In this document: positions 13,421 to 23,535 of the stretch, piece by piece | How the letters are laid out: each line of letters begins with the position of its first letter | Numbering within the stretch: position 1 is the first letter of the stretch | Source: Haliotis asinina | Taxonomy: Eukaryota > Mollusca > Gastropoda > Lepetellida > Haliotidae | Length of the DNA: 64,000 bases | Direction of reading: 5' to 3' | NCBI RefSeq assembly: GCF_037392515.1 | Contig: NC_090280.1 | Location: 58,274,004-58,338,003 of the forward strand | Notes under the pieces: model-generated | Seen by the model: only the letters and a program-made list of their open reading frames with translations | The model's database searches: none | Told to the model about the DNA's origin: nothing | Translations under genes and position numbers: made by a program

Positions 13421-13490
13421 GTGAGTGAGTGAGTTTAGTTTAACGCTACACTAAGCAATATTCCAGCTATATGGCGGCAGTGTGTAAACA
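13421..13490 (+). mobile_element. SINE family A fragment
   Basis: GTGAGTGAGTGAGTTTAGTT through CCAGCTATATGGCGGCAG only. Confidence 0.8.
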
Positions 13491-13629
13491 TTGTTTTGTT
13501 AATTCAACGAATTGCAGGAATGATATACCTCATACCTATAGAATCGAAAACTACGATAATTCCGGAATAATTTCTATATCCACTGTCTTTGATATATGCT
13601 CAACTGATCAACTACATTCCATAAACACG

Positions 13630-13814
13630 GGGCTGGTGGAGTAGCTTCGTGGTTAATGTGTTCGCTCGTCGAGCTGAAGATCCGGGTTCGATTCCCCTCA
13701 TGTGTACAGTGTGTGAAGCCTATTTTTAGTGTCACCCGCCTTCATATTACTGTAGTATTGCTAAATGTGGCGTGAAACTCACTCACTCACTCACTGACTC
13801 ACTCACTCACTCAT
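13630..13814 (+). mobile_element. SINE family B copy, near full length
   Basis: AGTAGCTTCGTGGTTAATGT, CCGGGTTCGATTCCCCTCAT (B box), then GTAGTATTGCTAAATGTGGC and a TCAC-repeat tail. Confidence 0.85.
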
Positions 13815-14541
13815 ACCATTAACGCATCGTATGAGAAAAATAGGCACTCACTCGTCCTCTGCCGCAGTTTAATGGACTAGGCGTCTTCCTTTTCAGCGGA
13901 GTGTCATGGTTTTCATCCTCACCTTGGGTACCATACCGAAATATGGTTGAGAGAGCTTGAAAAAAGGGTAAACTGTCATACAAGACAGTAGCATCGACTC
14001 CACTTCAGAAGCAGTAGATTCCAGATCAGTTTGGTACCTCATATAGAATCTAGATCCTCCAAGACTGCGCGTCTAACGCAATAATCTAGCACCAGCTCGA
14101 CACGCTCATTAACGAGCGAATTTCACGGAGTGATCACGAACCAGCTAGTCGAGTCAGACACACAGACCGTGGCAGTGAACCAACCGGTGCAAAGTGATGA
14201 AACCTTGTACACAGTGCCTTGTTAATAGCTAGAACATCTGTCCAACAACCATTGCCGGTTAAACAACAAATCACATAATTACAGCGTTTTCTTTTATTCT
14301 TTTGTTAGCAGTTGTTTGAAATGACTTAATCCCCCATGAAGAGAAAGGTTGTTATCTTCAGACACTGTGTCAAAGAAGACGACACGAGTTACTTCCCTTA
14401 CCTCAATTCCCTATGACCTCATCACAGGACGATGGAGGGTTCATTTCGTCATAGTGGCATGGTTGATGCTATGACAAGTTATCGCCATGATGATGATGCT
14501 ATAGGCTCCATAGTTAGACGTTACGACTTGATTGCTTTTAT
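13815..14541. other. No supported feature
   Basis: Unique-looking sequence, no coding signal. Confidence 0.5.
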
Positions 14542-14790
14542 CAGTGAGTGAGTATGGTTTTACGCTGCTTTTAGCAACATTCCAGCAATATCAAGGCACA
14601 TGACACAAGAAACAGGCTTCACATTTTCTACCCATGTGAACTCGTGAAGATCCGGGTCAGAATTGATCTTCAGTTACCCATGTTTATTGAAAAGACAGGC
14701 TCGCTGACTTGGTTGACAAAACATATCGTATCCCAATTCCGTAGATCGATGTTCATGGTGCTGATCACTGGATTGTCTGCTTTGGCAGGG
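14542..14790 (-). mobile_element. Family B SINE fragment followed by family A fragment (both minus)
   Basis: 14542-14657 has GTGAGTATGGTTTTACGCTG and ACATTCCAGCAATATCA (family B). 14693-14790 has CTCGCTGACTTGGTTGAC and GTGCTGATCACTGGATTGTC (family A, inverted). The open frames here are SINE-derived. Confidence 0.7.
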
Positions 14791-15213
14791 TATCCTGGGA
14801 ATGTCGTCTCCGGTTGGCTTGCAACCATCACCATCGATTCATCTCCACCATCCACCATCCACCCCCAATTGTCTAAACATCACTTCAGTCAATATTGCCA
14901 GACATGTTTCAACACAACGAAACTGTAAACTCATCCACCTTTGTCGTCCGCTGTGGCAACGTTTCCACGTTTTCGTTCAAATGAGCTTTTGTCACACAAC
15001 ATGGCGACTTTCTCGACAGCATGTAACCACTCTACCGCCCTTATCACAGCAAACGTCGGTCTGAGAGCTGATGTCATGGCCATATTACTGATCAACTCTG
15101 TGGAAAGGTCACGAAATGAAACTATTTGAGCCAAGATGACATCGAGAACAAAGATACACATTCAACACGCCGGTTTATCGAAGCTTCCAGTAAGAATGGT
15201 GTTTTCTCACTGT
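14791..15213. other. No supported gene
   Basis: Overlapping short frames on both strands (62-87 residues), none with a recognisable domain. Confidence 0.45.
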
Positions 15214-15274
15214 CAGTGAGTGAGTTTAGTTCTTCTCCGCATTTAGAAATATTCCAGCAATATCACGGCGGTAC
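15214..15274 (-). mobile_element. SINE fragment
   Basis: CAGTGAGTGAGTTTAGTT through ATATTCCAGCAATATCACGG. Confidence 0.75.
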
Positions 15275-15426
15275 ACTTTAGCAGTGAAGACTAGGAATAT
15301 TTTACTTGTTTTCCATTTCAAATACCGTTGCTGTTTATATAACCTCATAAAGGAAGAAATAGTTTACGGTTACATGTTTCTATTCACATATCAGTGAGTG
15401 AGTGAGTGAGTGAATGAGTGTTGCGT

Positions 15427-15737
15427 ATTTACTGTATTGCATATTCACCCTTTAGATGCTGATGATCAACTCGACCTTTAGGAATTGTTTTCTCTATTTG
15501 CCAAGTTTATTAAGTCAAATATATGACATATTTGGAGTTTAACTCACTGCAAACCATCTCCTTTGATCTCCAGTGCACTGAGGATGTTGAGAGTTGCTGT
15601 TTAAGAAAGCTCAAAGCCAAGTTGGGATAGATTAGATAGCTGACAGAAGAACAATCATGAAGAATGTGATCAGTAGTTTTGGGTCAGGTCTTCTGTTACT
15701 TTTAGGTGGTTATGAGTGAGTGGATGAGTGAGTGAGT
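15427..15737 (+). repeat. Dispersed ~300-bp repeat, copy 1
   Basis: Runs from TGTATTGCATATTCACCCTT through AACTCACTGCAAACCATCTC and GCCAAGTTGGGATAGATTAG to GGTTATGAGTGAGTG. It is highly similar to 39335-39645 in the same orientation. No open frame or inverted ends recognised. Confidence 0.85.
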
Positions 15738-17033
15738 GAGTGAGATTAATGCCGCTTTGGACAGCATGTCGATGTTGATGTTTACCTCCTTGTGCCACCA
15801 ACGATCAGAGACGTGCAGCTGACAAACGTTGTGAAGAGTGAAATATGAAATTCTATCATATGAACACCGGTTGCTGATCCGCCAAAGGGACGTAACTTTC
15901 ATCCGTCTGTGACCCGTTCCCCTTAATAATCGGTGCCACTAATGTGTACATGTTGACTTGATTTATAATTAAATAGATATGGCAGATACTGTAACCGTCG
16001 ATTTAAAACTTTCCGTTCACTGGTTCGAAAACCAAATTCGACCTTCGGAATTGTAAATAGACTGAAACAGATATCCATCCACGCGGATTTCATCAAACTA
16101 GCAAACATTTCTGACCATATAACTTTCGGCTTTTTGTGCCTGTTACACTTAAGCCACATGTCGTGACCTGTGCGACTCAAAGGGGTGAATTCTTTCATTA
16201 ACAGTAGTAGGTCTGGAATAATAAATTAACTACAGTAATATGATAGAATCGGAGGGTCCTTAACTGTTACATCGATTGCATTACTGAAATGTATTGATTA
16301 TTACTAATTTGAAGCGTCCTGGGTCGCGTCCCAGGGCCGTGTCAGGATCCGCTAATATTGGATACGAATCCTAGAATACTAGATCCCGTCCTTATCATGG
16401 ATTTCATTGAAATGACTATTCACTGTGACCTGCATAAAATGTGTGAGGCAAATTTCTGGTGTCCTCCGCCGTTATTTTGCTGGAATATTGCTAAACGTGC
16501 TGTGAAACCTCACTCACTCACTCACTCACTCACTCACTCACTCACTCACTCACTTATCTGCTTCACCGTCCACCCATTTAGCTGACAGGCTGTGATTAAA
16601 ATGAAATACCGTTAAAACTGAGCCCGTTTGCTTGACGTATTTCTGTGACGTTAGGAGACTATCACGAGAGGTATAAGCGCCAACAAGGTGAAAAAGTACC
16701 GATATTTGCCTTGAGCATGCAATGGCTGCAAACACACCACTGGGTCGCTCTGGCACTCAACCACGCCACAATATATTTCCTTGTCTCTCTCACTCTGACA
16801 ACCAGGTGTTGCCGAGACGGAGCAGTCCGTAGCTATGCTCCATCCACGGAACGAGATACCATAAATGGAGATTACTTCTTATACATGTGTTGAGAAGCGA
16901 ACTGGGATTAAATGGTGACCACATTACCAACTTGGCTACATTGATTCCACTCAGTTTAACAGGTATGGATAAAAGCTGAATTGTTCTTTTTCTTGAGAAT
17001 GATAAAACTCTCTACTTCTCTGTCTCTCTCTCA
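15738..17033. other. No supported gene
   Basis: Holds only the SINE 3' part at 16430-16555. Confidence 0.5.
16430..16555 (+). mobile_element. SINE family B 3' part with TCAC tail
   Basis: GTGTGAGGCAAATTTCTGGT, GCTGGAATATTGCTAAACGT and about a dozen CACT units. Confidence 0.8.
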
Positions 17034-17092
17034 CGTTGACTTCGACACAACCGAGTTTGTATCTTTTGAAAGTCCACCCTGTTATGCCGAAC
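17034..17092 (+). repeat. 59-bp inverted repeat, left arm
   Basis: CGTTGACTTCGACACAACCG ... ATGCCGAAC is the reverse complement of 18151-18209 with one mismatch. Possible terminal repeat of a 1.18-kb element. Confidence 0.8.
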
Positions 17093-17321
17093 ATGATTTT
17101 AAAGGTAATGTAAACGAGTATATGCACGAAGAAATCTATAGTACATCTTTCAGGTTATGTGCATATACACAAATAAACTGGACTCGGTGTATTTTCCGAA
17201 TGATTCCGAGCTGGAGCAGTTCCACTGGTTTGGTAACATCGGTTCAGCAAACAATTAAATAGGGTCACTTACGCGGCAATGACGCTCAACATGCTTCCAC
17301 TACCATTGCTAAAACTGTATG

Positions 17322-17595
17322 GAGTGAGTGAGTGAGTTTAGTTTTACGCTGCACTCAGCAATATTACAGCTATATGGCGTCGGTCTGTAAATAATCGAGT
17401 CTGGACCAGACAATCCAGTGATCAACAACATGAGCATCAATCTGTGCAATTGGGAACTGATGGCATGTGTCAACCAAGTCAGCAAGCCTGACCACCCGAT
17501 CCCGTTAGTCGCCTCTTATGACAAGCATAGTCGCCTTTTATGGCAAGCATTGGCTGGTGAAGGCCTATTCTACCCCGGGACCTTCGCGGGTTAGA
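17322..17595 (+). mobile_element. SINE family A, longest copy in the window
   Basis: Runs from GAGTGAGTGAGTGAGTTTAG through the CTATATGGCGTCGG block, GTCTGGACCAGACAATCCAG, GTCAACCAAGTCAGCAAGCC and CACCCGATCCCGTTAGTCGC to CTACCCCGGGACCTTCGCGG. The GTCGCCTYTTATGRCAAGCA block is duplicated in tandem near 17509-17550. Confidence 0.9.
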
Positions 17596-18150
17596 ACTGT
17601 AAGGAACGTTAAGTGCATGGATGTATAAGGAATGATCCTTCAAAGAGTATGTCTCCATCAGCCGACAGTCTAAGGATGTATTTTAAAAGTACAGTCTATT
17701 ACTATTTATGTAATATATAATCTAGAAACTATTATTTGAAGCAATGATATATTACCTTTGGGACCTCCGAGCGTTTCAGAAGTTTCCAAAACTGTCGATA
17801 TTTGTTTTACATAAACATAAAGACCAAACCCCATTGTATCGAAAGCATGTTACATGTGTTTGGACAGAAGAGAGCCCTGTGGCATGTTACATATTGCGCC
17901 TGATTATGATCTGCCCTTGCTTTGACTTTCCCCATGTCCAAACCGCCATGTAGTTTAAGCGGAATAGAACGGTTACGATATTTCAAGAAACAGTTTTCTT
18001 GTTCGGTTCGAATTGTTTATTGTGATTATAATTTGTATTTTATAACCTCATCAGTCAATTCATATCGTTTGTGAACGTCAACATAATGGGAAAGACATAA
18101 ATATCAAGAATCTGTTGAATGAAGAATTTTCAGTGTTGAGGCAATTAATA

Positions 18151-18209
18151 GTTCGGCATAACAGGGTCGACTTTCAAAAGATACAAACTCGGTTGTGTCG
18201 AAGTCAACG
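18151..18209 (-). repeat. 59-bp inverted repeat, right arm
   Basis: Inverted partner of 17034-17092. The 1.06-kb interior holds a full family A SINE and no gene. Confidence 0.8.
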
Positions 18210-19340
18210 CGTCCTACGTCATTAATTCGAGTCATCTGATCTTCAGAGCAACATAAAAATAATAGTTTATAAAGGAAGACGGACGTTCACGCTAGCTTTA
18301 CTCGGAGATAACGGAATATTCGGCACATCAATGTTCGAACCAAGGGTGTTAATATTTCATAGGCCACTTTAACACAACCTGTCATTTCCTATTCTTAGAC
18401 CAACTCAAATTGTATCACTCTGTCGTTGACAGCATATTCTTTGGAACGATGACAAACTCAACAACCACGATAAACAAATGTCTATCAAGCACACCTAATG
18501 TGCCGTGCATGTACACACCGTGTGTTTGGACACAGTCTCGCTGGGTCACAGATCTCAGGGGTATTTACAAACTCGCTACCTGGCTGAAGTTGAAACAAAG
18601 CATTTAATCTTCCCTATTAAGTGAGGCAATCAAATAGAAGACTTTTCAAAGTAATTCGGGTCTTCAAGTGCAGGCTTATATCAACGGTAATTAATGTGTT
18701 TATGTGTCTAATAAAGGAGGTTTCGTGTTCTTACTGCATGTATATGGAGCTGTGGTACTAACTATAGCAGTAGGGTCTGGGAGTTAATTTTGGCAATAAT
18801 TGTACGAGAAAACTAGGCACCTAACTGTATCAGAATACTGAGCTTTCTATGGTGCCTATCTACACAAGAATATGGAATACGAAGTAATTTGTTGCGACAA
18901 CCGGAAAGCAAACTGGTATGTAGACTAAAGCTTACTCTCTGAATATATAATTATAATGCTATAAGCTGGAAATAAATTCTTTTTAACTGAAAAGAGCGGC
19001 AGTCTGATGGGAGATTCAGAAAATGAGGAAATCTAGACTTGCTTCATGTAGGGCTTTACCATTGCAGGGCTTTACCATTGCAGGTAGGGCTAGGCTGCAG
19101 GGAAAATAATGCAGTTTGGGGACTGTGATAGACTAACATCTAGTCACTGAAATTAACGTATTTTACAGGGGAAAACTGTTAATAGAATATAACCATAAAC
19201 ATAACGAAAAGGAGTCCATTTTCATAAACTGCGAAAATCTAGACGTGCCACATATTGTAGACTTGCATGGGAGTTCTTGGATATGTTTGTTTCAGGGTCT
19301 GTGTGACATACTAGGTCTGTGAGCCAGACTAGGTTACATG
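18210..19340. other. No supported gene
   Basis: Unique sequence. A small direct repeat (GGGCTTTACCATTGCA, twice) lies near 19053-19084. Confidence 0.5.
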
Positions 19341-19975
19341 TTATGACAGCCTGTACGAGAATGTGGAGTTAGCTGTTATGACAAAGTACAAGATAGCAAG
19401 ACATTATCTGTTATGACAGCCTGTACGAGAATGTGGAGTTAGCTGTTATGACAAAGTACAAGATAGCAAGACATTATCTGTTATGACAGCCTGTACGAGA
19501 ATGTGGAGTTAGCTGTTATGACAAAGTACAAGGTAGCAAGACATTATCTGTTATGACAGCCTGTACGAGAATGTGGAGTTAGCTGTTATGACAAAGTACA
19601 AGATAGCAAGACATTATCTGTTATGACTAACTGTACGAGAATGTGGAGTTAGCTGTTATGACAAAGTACAAGATAGCAAGACATTATCTGTTATGACAGC
19701 CTGTACGAGAATGTGGAGTTAGCTGTTATGACAAAGTACAAGATAGCAAGACATTATCTGTTATGACTAACTGTACGGGAATATGGAGTTAGCTGTTACG
19801 ACAAAGTATAAGATAACAAGACATTATCTGTTATGACTAACTGTACGAGAATATGGAGTTAGCTGTTATGACAAGGTATAAGATAACAGGAAGCTGTATG
19901 TTATTATTAACTGTACGAGACTACAGAGATAGCTGTTATGGCCAACTTCAATCGAATAGGAAGTTACATATTATG
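19341..19975. repeat. 70-bp minisatellite, nine copies with a decay gradient
   Basis: Copies start at 19341, 19411, 19481, 19551, 19621, 19691, 19761, 19831 and about 19901. The unit includes TTATGACAGCCTGTACGAGA and GCTGTTATGACAAAGTACAA. The first copies are nearly identical; the last three diverge steadily. Confidence 0.95.
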
Positions 19976-20827
19976 ACAAACTTACGAGAATACGGAGCTA
20001 TTTTAGATGACTAAATTGCACAATCATATTTGGTAAATGGACTGCATTTACGTGTTTGAGGGAGAACGGTTTAGACATATTTTATGACACTTCAAAAGAA
20101 TGTGGCACTACGCAAGCGACACAATGGATCAAACATCTTCGGCCTGTCCCAAAATAACTTGCTGGTTTTGTGATATAAACTAAACAATCATGACCCTCCC
20201 TCGATACCTGGCTTCCAATTTCAGTCACGGTCAGGGCATCATCGACTGGAATTGAAACTATATGCTTCTGTTAAAACAGGATTACCATTTTCCCGATATT
20301 TTTTACTTGAGAAAGATTGACACACAAACCATTCAGTCTTGTTTCATGTCACCAATCATACATATGTAGTCATAGCAGAGCACTTCAGTCGTAATTGGTG
20401 GAAGTAAACCGATGAACACTCGTCTTGTACCCAGAGCTCAGAGTTTATATGTTCGATATCCACAATCTAAAGCACGCCTGTGATACATTTACATGCAAAT
20501 ATATTTCAGGAAGCCATGGAATACTCAGGCAAGTGAAATGTTCCAGGACCATAGGGATGCATACAGAAATGATTGCTATGAACCTCCGATGGAATCGGAA
20601 GAGTGGTCGTGTGGTCGCCCTAGGTGAAAAAGACATAACATGACTTGACTCGTGACATTTGAAGTGTTGTCAAACCATCACGCCAGAATCCACGGAGTTT
20701 CACATCACACGTATTTTAAAATGACGCATCATAGCACATGACTGAATGCATGTACACTGTTCAGTCTGTGAATCTATACCAGTTATCTAAGACTGCAAAC
20801 AAAAAACAAAATCCATAAATCACAGCG
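19976..20827. other. Upstream flank of the GT31 gene
   Basis: Promoter and 5' UTR of the GT31 gene are expected here, but no element can be placed. Short frames at 20425-20643 lack domains. Confidence 0.35.
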
Positions 20828-21832
20828 ATGTTAAGATTTATGTACCATCACACCCGGCTACCAAGAGTCTGGGTAAGCCACGCTATCTTGCTTATTACAG
20901 GGAGTTTAATATTGTGCACCATTATTCTGAAATCCCCCTGTAGTTTCCTAAACCTGACCCGGTGCTGCTGTATTCAGCGAACCAGTCCGCCGTCCTCCAA
21001 AAACCTCTTCCGGAGGAACAACATCAGTGGCAACACTAACTTCATCCTCAACTCCGACCACTGTAGACACCGAGCACCTGTATGGATGGTCATTGGGGTC
21101 ATCTCTCGGGTAGATAACTTCCAACGACGTCATGCTATACGATACACTTGGGGTTCATCTGTCCATCGATCGAGAAGCAGAAATGTTTGTCTCGTATTCC
21201 TTGTTGGTTTGTGCCATTCGTCCATGCAGGAGATGCTGGAAACGGAGCACAAGAAATATGGTGACGTTGTTCAGATAAACACAGACGACTCTTATCAGAA
21301 CCTTGTATGGAAGAGCGTGGCCTTGTTAAAGTGGACGACAGAGTTTTGCACAAGCTTCAGTTTCTTGTTAAAAATCGACGATGACGTGTTTGTAAATTTG
21401 GCACAGCTCTTCAGAACGCTGGATATGTTTGAAACTGAGCCGAAATTTATCATGGGGCAGATAAACAGAGGTACTAAGCCAAAGAGGAGACCAAAGTCAA
21501 AATATTTCGTTTCAAGAAACGATTATCCTGACGACGTGTATCCACCATACGTCGCCGGTGCTGCTTACGTCATTTCCGGTTTACTGACACGTGAACTCCT
21601 GGAAGCGATACCGACTTCGCCGTTGGTGCACGTGGAGGATGTTTTCATCAATGGAATCTGTGCGCAGCGAGCAGGGGCTGTCCTTATTGGTGACTGCGGT
21701 TTTTCCACTCGACATGTTAACGTGGAGCATGTCCACTGGTACCCAAACCAGATAACATTTCATGGATATACACCCACTGGAATGAAAGAGCTATGGAGAA
21801 AAACAAGAGAAATCACTCCAATTTATCAGTAA
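20828..21832 (+). CDS. GT31 family beta-1,3-galactosyl/N-acetylglucosaminyltransferase, intact single exon (334 aa)
   Basis: Probable type II Golgi enzyme that adds galactose or GlcNAc in beta-1,3 linkage to glycoprotein or glycolipid acceptors. Visible features: a short basic cytoplasmic tail, one hydrophobic anchor (about residues 15-34), a stem with two N-glycosylation sequons (NLT at 42, NIS at 65), then a catalytic domain. The GT31 landmarks are in order: RRHAIRYTWG (100-109), a FLVGL strand (124-128), the metal-binding DDD in KIDDDVF (184-186), YPPYVAGAAYVIS (238-250) and the acidic EDVF motif (270-273). The length fits B3GALT/B3GNT enzymes, and many of these are encoded by one exon. 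The ATG is the first in frame before the anchor. There are no internal stops. Donor and acceptor specificity cannot be read from sequence, so no symbol is given. An upstream non-coding exon is possible but not seen. Confidence 0.93.
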   Translation: MLRFMYHHTRLPRVWVSHAILLITGSLILCTIILKSPCSFLNLTRCCCIQRTSPPSSKNLFRRNNISGNTNFILNSDHCRHRAPVWMVIGVISRVDNFQRRHAIRYTWGSSVHRSRSRNVCLVFLVGLCHSSMQEMLETEHKKYGDVVQINTDDSYQNLVWKSVALLKWTTEFCTSFSFLLKIDDDVFVNLAQLFRTLDMFETEPKFIMGQINRGTKPKRRPKSKYFVSRNDYPDDVYPPYVAGAAYVISGLLTRELLEAIPTSPLVHVEDVFINGICAQRAGAVLIGDCGFSTRHVNVEHVHWYPNQITFHGYTPTGMKELWRKTREITPIYQ

Positions 21833-22131
21833 ATATGGATGAGTGAGTGTAACATCTCCGTGAACATTACTTCAGTTGTGTCAGCTTCAGTCTTGCTGAG
21901 AGAGGGGAGCTTTCAGTGAAGCAGCTCTAAATGAAACAAAGCCACCCTGGTGAAACAAAGCCATGAGTACAGGTACGGTATGTGTTCAGAGCGTGAGTGT
22001 CTCCTTACACTAAAGATACAGAAAAATGTAGGGCGACCAACGCAGGGAAATCCTTACACATTTCCGTCATTTTGGTTGATGTTAAAGAAACACAACTGAC
22101 TCCACCCTTCAAAAGCTATATGTCGGGGAAG

Positions 22132-22342
22132 AATGAGTGAGTGAGTGAGTGAGTTTAGTTTTACGCTGCACTCAGCAATATTACAGCTATATGGCGGCGG
22201 TCTGTAAATAATCGAGTCTGGACCAGACAATCCAGTGATCAACAACATGAGCATCGATCTGCTCAATTGGGAACCGATGACACGCGTCAACCAAGTCAGC
22301 GAGCCTGACCACCCGATCCCGTTAGTCGCCTCTTACGACATT
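22132..22342 (+). mobile_element. SINE family A copy
   Basis: Near-identical to 17322-17595 up to the CGCCTCTTACGACA block, then truncated. Confidence 0.9.
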
Positions 22343-22650
22343 TGACAGTGTTACCCCCCAAAATTGGCTCTTGCAGCTAGAATTTTGGTAAGGGCACCAA
22401 AACGAAGAGCACAACAAGGATGTCTAAACAGACTAATACCAAGTGAATATAAGCACTGTCAGTTGTAGATTACATGCAGTTGTAAAATGCTGGCAAAGCT
22501 CAGTACTCCAGGATGCACAGATATCTGCTTAGACCAGCGGGCCTCCATTTCTCGCCGACAGATGCTCAGGCGATAGACATCGAATTGCAGAAGCTCGCAG
22601 TTTTCACACCTTATTTTTCCTGTCCACCAGTTCCTTTCATATTTTGGTAG

Positions 22651-22769
22651 CGGTCTGTAAATAATCGAGTCTGGACCAGGAAATTCAGTGATTAACAGCG
22701 TGAGCACTGGTCCAGGCAACTGAGATATTGTGACATGAGTCTCAGCGAGCCTGACCACCCGATCCAGCG
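22651..22769 (+). mobile_element. SINE family A internal fragment
   Basis: CGGTCTGTAAATAATCGAGT to GCGAGCCTGACCACCCGATC, lacking the GAGT head. Confidence 0.85.
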
Positions 22770-23333
22770 TTTGCCCTCAACCCTGAAAAGCTGCAGGCCC
22801 TCAACAGCGAAAAGGACTCAGAACGATCAAATGTTATGGTTCCTAATCAGAATGTGTTAGGCCCTATAATTTGTCTTCATTATACGTAATTCCAAGGAAA
22901 CAAAAATTGTGGCAACTAACAAACATAAAGAGTATAATCTAACTTGGGTGACTGACGACTCTTCGTTTACAACAAAAACAACATCCATGTCAAGATCCAA
23001 GGAGACAGTCGGACTTAAGGACCGACGTTAATTTTGAAGGCTGGACCAATTCCGTTGATCTTTGGTTGCTGAAGACCAAAATGTAACTGGGATCTTCGCG
23101 GATACCCGGATATTTACGTATTACCATTTGATACTGCATTTGTAGATGATGACGTCGCCATCCCATATAAGAACTATTGGCCAGTGTTTATCTCCCATGT
23201 CTTCGCATGGATTCACTTCACAGGGAGAATCATCATCTATTTGTGTGTGCACAGATGAGAGAATAATGACTTTGGTTTGATATATAGGCTTTTATAATAT
23301 AGCATTCTACACAAGAAACTACATTCTGTATAG
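22770..23333. other. No supported feature
   Basis: Unique-looking sequence, no coding signal. Confidence 0.5.
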
Positions 23334-23535
23334 TCACGTTATATATATTGGCATATCATTATTGAACAATTGGTCCAGCATGTCCTCAGAATGCACTACA
23401 GACAGAGCGTATGTCTTTGCTCTGTACCATACCATAATGAAAATTGTCAGCGGTGCGAAGAAGTAGGGAATGAACCACGTCCTTGTCATGGAGAGGAAGC
23501 CCTTCATCCACAGCCCCACCCAATTCCTACAATGT
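23334..23535 (-). other. Exon-like short open frame, unknown membrane protein
   Basis: A minus-strand frame follows a possible acceptor (TACATTGTAG, ending near 23537) and reads NWVGLWMKGFLSMTRTWFIP, then a hydrophobic stretch (YFFAPLTIFIMVWY) and a polar end with a stop at 23334. It could be the last exon of a small single-pass protein. No upstream exon or family was recognised. Confidence 0.22.

Noticed and set aside
13630..13720. True tRNA gene from A-box and B-box-like sequence
   Set aside because: The motif belongs to a SINE head repeated across the window and does not form a full cloverleaf by eye.
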